Source: Streptomyces decoyicus (GTDB lineage Bacteria > Actinomycetota > Actinomycetes > Streptomycetales > Streptomycetaceae). Taken from it: DNA of 64,000 bases. The notes under the pieces were generated by a model. The model did no database searches. It was given only the letters and a program-made list of their open reading frames with translations, and was not told where the DNA came from. This document shows positions 60,109 to 64,000 of the stretch, in pieces. The position numbers and the translations under genes are program-made. The DNA lies in assembly GCF_019880305.1 (NCBI RefSeq), contig NZ_CP082301.1:3906001-3970000 (forward strand). Reading direction: 5' to 3'. Numbering within the stretch: position 1 is the stretch's first letter; the number at the start of each line of letters is the position of its first letter.

Positions 60109-61472
60109 GCCCGCTCCCGTACATCGTGCCTGTCGGCGCGCGTGTCGGCCCGGCTGACGGCGGCGACCGTCTGGGGGTCGAGATCGAAGAGTTCCCGCAG
60201 GGCGTCCGCATACCCGGCGCCGCCGGGCTCGCTGGCGAGCTGCTTGACCCGGACGGTGGGCGCGTGCAGGAGCTTGTCGACGACGCGGCGCACGGTCTGG
60301 GTGATCTCCGCGCGCTGCTTGTCGTCCAGGTCGGGAAGGCGGCCGTCGAGCCGGGCGATCTCACCGGCGACGACATCCGCTGCCATGGTGCGCAGGGCGA
60401 CCACGGTGGGGGTGATGTGCGCGGCCCGCTGGGCCGCGCCGAACGCGGCGACCTCATCGGAGACGATGCCGCGCACCTTGTCCACGTCGGCCGCCATCGG
60501 CGCGTCCGCGGACGCGTCGGCCAGCGACTCGATGTCGACGAGATGCGCGCCCTCGATCCGGTGCACCGCGGCGTCTATGTCCCGCGGCATCGCGAGGTCC
60601 AGCAGCGCCAGCGGCGCCGTGTTCCCCTCGCGTGCGGCGGCGACCATCTCGCCGGCCAGGACCAGGCCGGTCGCGCCGGTACAGGAGACCACGATGTCGG
60701 CGAGCGCCAGCTCGTCCGGGACGGAGGTCATGGCGGCCGCACGGGCGGTCAGCGCTTTCGCGGCGCCGGGACTGCCTGCCTCGGTGAGGATCTGGACGAG
60801 CCGGTCGGCACGCTCGACGGTGCGGTTGGCGACGATCAGTTCACCGATACCGGCCCGTACGAGGGTGGTGGCGGCCAGCGACGACATCGATCCGGCGCCG
60901 ATGACCAGCGCCCGCTTGCCGTGCGCCCAGGCCTCGACGTCCTGGCCGTCCGCGAGCTGCTCCAGCCCGAAGGTGACCAGCGACTGGCCGGCCTTGTCGA
61001 TGCCGGTCTCGCTGTGGGCGCGCTTGCCGACCCGCAGGGCCTGCTGGAACAGGTCGTTCAGCAGCCGTCCCGCGGTGTGCAGCTCCTGGGCGACGGCCAG
61101 CGCGTCCTTGATCTGCCCGAGGATCTGGCCCTCGCCGACGACCATCGAGTCCAGGCCGCAGGCCACCGAGAAGAGGTGGTGGACCGCGCGGTCCTCGTAG
61201 TGGACGTAGAGATAAGGGGTGAGCTCCTCCAGGCCGGCGCCGCTGTGGCGGGCCAGGAGGGTGGAGAGCTCGGCGACACCGGCGTGGAACTTGTCCACGT
61301 CGGCGTAGAGCTCGATGCGGTTGCAGGTGGAGAGCACCGCGGACTCGGTGACCGGTTCGGCCGACACCGCGTCCTGGAGCAGCTTGCCGCGCGCCTCCGG
61401 GGCGAGCGCAGCCCGCTCCAGCACGCTCACCGGCGCGCTGCGGTGGCTCAGTCCGACGACCAGGAGGGTCAT
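60105..61472 (-). CDS. hemA: Glutamyl-tRNA reductase
   Basis: HemA reduces glutamyl-tRNA to glutamate-1-semialdehyde, the HemL substrate. The 455-residue protein has the catalytic cysteine in STCNRIELY (about residue 50), VACGLDSMVVGEGQILGQIK, and the NADPH loop VIGAGSMSSLAA (about 190). It starts at ATG 61472, overlapping the rex stop (ATGA). It is the first biosynthetic gene of the rex-hemACD operon and so under Rex control by position. Confidence 0.96.
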   Translation of the reverse strand: MTLLVVGLSHRSAPVSVLERAALAPEARGKLLQDAVSAEPVTESAVLSTCNRIELYADVDKFHAGVAELSTLLARHSGAGLEELTPYLYVHYEDRAVHHLFSVACGLDSMVVGEGQILGQIKDALAVAQELHTAGRLLNDLFQQALRVGKRAHSETGIDKAGQSLVTFGLEQLADGQDVEAWAHGKRALVIGAGSMSSLAATTLVRAGIGELIVANRTVERADRLVQILTEAGSPGAAKALTARAAAMTSVPDELALADIVVSCTGATGLVLAGEMVAAAREGNTAPLALLDLAMPRDIDAAVHRIEGAHLVDIESLADASADAPMAADVDKVRGIVSDEVAAFGAAQRAAHITPTVVALRTMAADVVAGEIARLDGRLPDLDDKQRAEITQTVRRVVDKLLHAPTVRVKQLASEPGGAGYADALRELFDLDPQTVAAVSRADTRADRHDVRERA

Positions 61473-62242
61473 GCCGGCATCACGGCGGGCATGTCCCCGT
61501 CAGGTCCCTTACGGTCGCCCGCCGCGGCGGCGGCAGCACGGGCGGCCGGGGCCGGCGCCCCGCCGTCGGGCCCGGCCTCCTCGCCCGCCTTGCGCTGCTC
61601 GTGGAAGGCGAGAATCTGGAGTTCTATCGACAGGTCGACCTTGCGGACGTCCACCCCGTCGGGGACGGTCAGCACGGTCGGCGCGAAGTTGAGGATCGAG
61701 GTGACGCCGGCGGCGACCAGACGGTCACAGACCTGCTGGGCGGCCCCGGCCGGCGTGGCGATGACACCGATCGAGACACCGTTGCTCTCGATGATGTGCT
61801 CCAGCTCGTCGGTGTGCTGGACACCGATGCCCGCGACGGGCTTGCCGGCCATGGCCGGGTCCGCGTCGATCAGCGCGGCGACGCGGAAGCCACGGGAGGC
61901 GAAGCCGCCGTAGTTGGCGAGCGCGGCGCCGAGGTTACCGATACCGACGATGACAACCGGCCAGTCCTGCGTCAGCCCCAGCTCGCGCGAGATCTGGTAG
62001 ACGAGGTACTCCACGTCGTAGCCGACCCCGCGGGTCCCGTAGGAGCCGAGGTAGGAAAAGTCCTTGCGCAGCTTGGCGGAGTTGACCCCGGCCGCGGCTG
62101 CGAGTTCCTCGGAGGAGACCGTGGGGACCGAACGCTCGGAGAGCGCGGTCAGTGCACGCAGATACAGCGGAAGCCGGGCGACCGTGGCCTCGGGAATGCC
62201 TCGGCTGCGGGTCGCCGGTCGGTGAGTTCGGCCAGTTGCCAC
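61469..62242 (-). CDS. rex: Redox-sensing repressor Rex
   Basis: Rex senses the NADH/NAD+ ratio and represses respiratory genes when NADH is low. The 257-residue protein has the N-terminal winged helix (IPEATVARLPLYLRAL, then VSSEELAAAAGVNSAKLRKDFSYLG) and the Rossmann fold with VGIGNLGAALANYGGF (about residue 95). An Ala/Gly-rich tail follows. It starts at GTG 62242 after GCAGGAG. It heads the hem operon with overlapping genes, and a Rex-type site lies 75 bases upstream, so it is probably autoregulated. Confidence 0.97.
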   Translation of the reverse strand: MATGRTHRPATRSRGIPEATVARLPLYLRALTALSERSVPTVSSEELAAAAGVNSAKLRKDFSYLGSYGTRGVGYDVEYLVYQISRELGLTQDWPVVIVGIGNLGAALANYGGFASRGFRVAALIDADPAMAGKPVAGIGVQHTDELEHIIESNGVSIGVIATPAGAAQQVCDRLVAAGVTSILNFAPTVLTVPDGVDVRKVDLSIELQILAFHEQRKAGEEAGPDGGAPAPAARAAAAAAGDRKGPDGDMPAVMPA

Positions 62243-62673
62243 GGTGCTCCTGCGGGTAGAGCGGGGCTGCGGGCGACCGCATGGAACCCGACCGCCCTGT
62301 CTTGTGCAGGCTATGTCTTTGTGAACGCGTGCACAAAGATGGTGTCCGGTTTGTCCGCCCAAAGTGACCGGGGTCACGCGGCGATTACAAGCCGCCGCGG
62401 AACCAACTCCCACGTCACACCGTTCACTCGCGCCGCCCGCGAAACACGGCAGCACCCACGGGAGCACGCGCCCTCACTCCTCACCGCTATACCCCCGGAA
62501 ACCTACAAATCGCCCATCGATGGTAATCGACCCGGACAGCCGCGGGCGCCTCGCCGACCGGCCCGGCGAACGGCTCCCGGCCCCGGCCCGTACGGCACGC
62601 CCTCACGGCGTCACGGCCCGTCGCGGCCGCCACGGCACGCCCTCCCGCCGCCCCGACCCGGCACAATGGCTCC
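62243..62673. other. Divergent promoter region between rex and glutaredoxin genes
   Basis: These 431 bases contain the Rex site and otherwise no gene that I can support. Confidence 0.7.
62317..62338. promoter_or_regulatory. Rex operator (ROP) candidate
   Basis: The inverted repeat includes TGTGAACGCGTGCACA, one base away from the palindrome TGTGAACGCGTTCACA described for Streptomyces Rex, and extends to CTTTG and CAAAG at the ends. It lies 75 bases upstream of the rex start codon. Confidence 0.85.
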
Positions 62674-62952
62674 ATGGCCCCTTTGTTCAGCCGCAGCCCC
62701 CGCACGAACCCGGCCGACCGGATGGTCACCCTCGTCGGCAAGCCGGGCTGCCACCTCTGCGACGACGCCCAGGCCGTCATCGAGAAAATCTGCGCGGAGA
62801 CCGGCGCGTCCTGGGAGAAGAAAGACATCACCGAGGACGCCGAGCTGCACCGCAAGTACTGGGAGCAGATTCCGGTCATCCTCGTCGACGGCGCCCAGCA
62901 CGACTTCTGGCGAGTCGACCCGAAACGCCTGCGTACGGCCCTGGGCGCCTGA
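62674..62952 (+). CDS. Glutaredoxin-like thiol protein
   Basis: A 92-residue glutaredoxin/thioredoxin-fold protein (the NrdH-like DUF836 group) with the active site KPGCHLCDDAQ (about residue 25) and the cis-proline in IPVILVDGAQHDFW. It starts at ATG 62674. It is divergent from rex, so it may share redox control. The redox partner is not known. Confidence 0.93.
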   Translation: MAPLFSRSPRTNPADRMVTLVGKPGCHLCDDAQAVIEKICAETGASWEKKDITEDAELHRKYWEQIPVILVDGAQHDFWRVDPKRLRTALGA

Positions 62953-63107
62953 GCCGCACCCCTCCCGCGGGGCCCGCGGGGGACGCCCTCACGGACGGCG
63001 CCGCGGACGGCGCCGCGGATGGCCGTAACGCAACTGTCCGCCGCCGCAGGCCCTCCTGACACGCGCCCGTAACCAGTTGCACCGAACAAACTGGCTACGC
63101 TAGCGCC

Positions 63108-64000
63108 ATGGCCCGCCCGTCGCCCGCTCACCGCCCCCGCTGGAGTGCCCCCGCGGCACTCTTCTCCCTGGGCTGGTTCCCCCGCCGCAGACGACCCGCC
63201 ACGGCCCGCAGCGTGCTGGCCGGCGAGGCCGCGGCGGAAGCCGCCCGGAAGTCCTCCCAGGAAGCGCCGCCCGCCGAGGAGACCGAGACCCCGGCGGAAC
63301 CCGACTTCCCGGTCGTCGGGGACACGGCGGCCGCCGCCTTCTTCGACCTGGACAACACCGTCATGCAGGGCGCCGCGCTGTTCCACTTCGGCCGCGGCCT
63401 GTACAAGCGGCGCTTCTTCCACAAGCGCGATCTGGCCCGCTTCGCCTGGCAGCAGATCTACTTCCGGCTGGCCGGCTCGGAGAACCCCGAGCACATGGCG
63501 GACGTCCGCAACAGCGCGCTGTCCATCGTCCAGGGCCACCGCGTCGCCGAGCTGATGTCCATCGGCGAGGAGATCTACGACGAGTACATGGCCGAGCGGG
63601 TCTGGCCCGGCACCCGTGCCCTGGCCCAGGCCCACCTCGATGCAGGCCAGAAGGTCTGGCTGGTGACCGCGGCCCCCGTCGAGACCGCAACGATCATCGC
63701 CCGCAGGCTCGGCCTGACCGGCGCGCTGGGCACCGTCGCCGAGTCCGTCGGCGGTGTCTACACGGGAAAGCTGGTCGGCGAGCCGCTGCACGGCCCCGCC
63801 AAGGCCGAGGCGGTCCGCGCCCTGGCGTCCGCCGAGGGCCTGGACCTCTCGCACTGCGCCGCCTACAGCGACTCCGCCAACGACATCCCGATGCTCTCGC
63901 TCGTCGGGCACCCCTATGCGATCAATCCTGACAGCCGGCTGCGCAAGCACGCCCGGGAGCAGGGGTGGCGGCTGCGCGACTACCGGACCGGCCGCAAAGC
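63108..64000 (+). CDS. HAD-IB family hydrolase, truncated at the window edge
   Basis: A haloacid-dehalogenase phosphatase of subfamily IB, at least 297 residues, cut at its C-terminus by the window end. The catalytic FFDLDNTVMQGA (DxDxT type, about residue 79) follows a Pro/Glu-rich linker. Motif II is WLVTAAPVETA, and the late motif is YSDSANDIPMLSLVG (about 255). It starts at ATG 63108. The family includes phosphoserine-phosphatase-like and lysophosphatidic-type enzymes; the substrate is unknown. Confidence 0.92.
   Translation, partial: MARPSPAHRPRWSAPAALFSLGWFPRRRRPATARSVLAGEAAAEAARKSSQEAPPAEETETPAEPDFPVVGDTAAAAFFDLDNTVMQGAALFHFGRGLYKRRFFHKRDLARFAWQQIYFRLAGSENPEHMADVRNSALSIVQGHRVAELMSIGEEIYDEYMAERVWPGTRALAQAHLDAGQKVWLVTAAPVETATIIARRLGLTGALGTVAESVGGVYTGKLVGEPLHGPAKAEAVRALASAEGLDLSHCAAYSDSANDIPMLSLVGHPYAINPDSRLRKHAREQGWRLRDYRTGRK

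Noticed and set aside
59065..61200. A 711-codon plus-strand ORF over hemC and hemA
   Set aside because: Antisense shadow of two well-recognised haem genes.
1..64000. tRNA, rRNA, CRISPR arrays, insertion sequences and prophage genes
   Set aside because: I looked for cloverleaf-like segments, regularly spaced repeats, transposase motifs (DDE, HTH-integrase) and phage structural genes and saw none. The tandem arrays found are short and lack spacer variation.

Overview
The window is very GC-rich, uses GTG and occasional TTG starts with purine-rich ribosome sites, and is packed with actinobacterial families (DUF397, DUF3558, DUF4229, DUF2637, class I lysyl-tRNA synthetase, Rex, futalosine-route menaquinone genes). 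It is a chromosomal segment of a Streptomyces or close relative, mostly core genome with a few accessory patches. I recognise about 57 protein genes, two broken genes, and no rRNA, tRNA or CRISPR array. The first gene (Ser/Thr kinase) runs off the left edge and the last (HAD hydrolase) off the right edge.

Layout. 1-2.9 kb: kinase with a collagen-like proline tail, mqnA, and a cold-shock gene with a structured leader. 2.9-6.0 kb: an accessory patch holding a decayed, fused DUF1023 hydrolase/lipoprotein pseudogene and two tiny zinc-binding proteins. 6.0-13.8 kb: fadD, a TetR regulator with matching operators, an alpha/beta hydrolase, a dicarboxylate-type symporter and small genes. 13.9-20.9 kb: the menaquinone block mqnE, Lrp regulator, a 44-codon gene, ubiX, rhomboid, DUF4870, then mqnP and ubiD. 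21-25 kb: yeast-type cytosine deaminase, unknown genes and a Tat-exported phospholipase C-like enzyme. 25.3-33.1 kb: cytochrome c maturation genes (ccsB, resB, ccdA, resA), a deacetylase-like lipoprotein, a histidine phosphatase and hemL. 33.6-48.1 kb: mixed small enzymes and regulators (SDRs, cupin, AraC, TetR/FAD monooxygenase pair, AAA ATPase, rtcB, DUF3558 lipoproteins, Ere-like protein, DUF2637). 48.2-51.9 kb: divergent lysS (class I) and argS. 52-57.4 kb: beta-lactamase, csbD, hemB and a WhiJ-like regulatory module. 57.4-64 kb: the rex-hemA-hemC-hemD operon, a glutaredoxin and a HAD hydrolase.

How it fits together. A large share of the window serves respiration: menaquinone (mqnA, mqnE, ubiX, mqnP, ubiD), haem (hemL, hemA, hemC, hemD, hemB), cytochrome c assembly, and the NADH/NAD+ sensor Rex, which heads the hem operon and has a good Rex-type site upstream. 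Several regulators have repeated palindromes next to them that look like operators: TTAC-N6-GTAA for the TetR near fadD, CAAC-N4-GTTG in three copies between a TetR and a monooxygenase, and three alternating CTTTGAG elements over a candidate symporter promoter. All functional statements are read from sequence motifs and family knowledge; no database search was possible.
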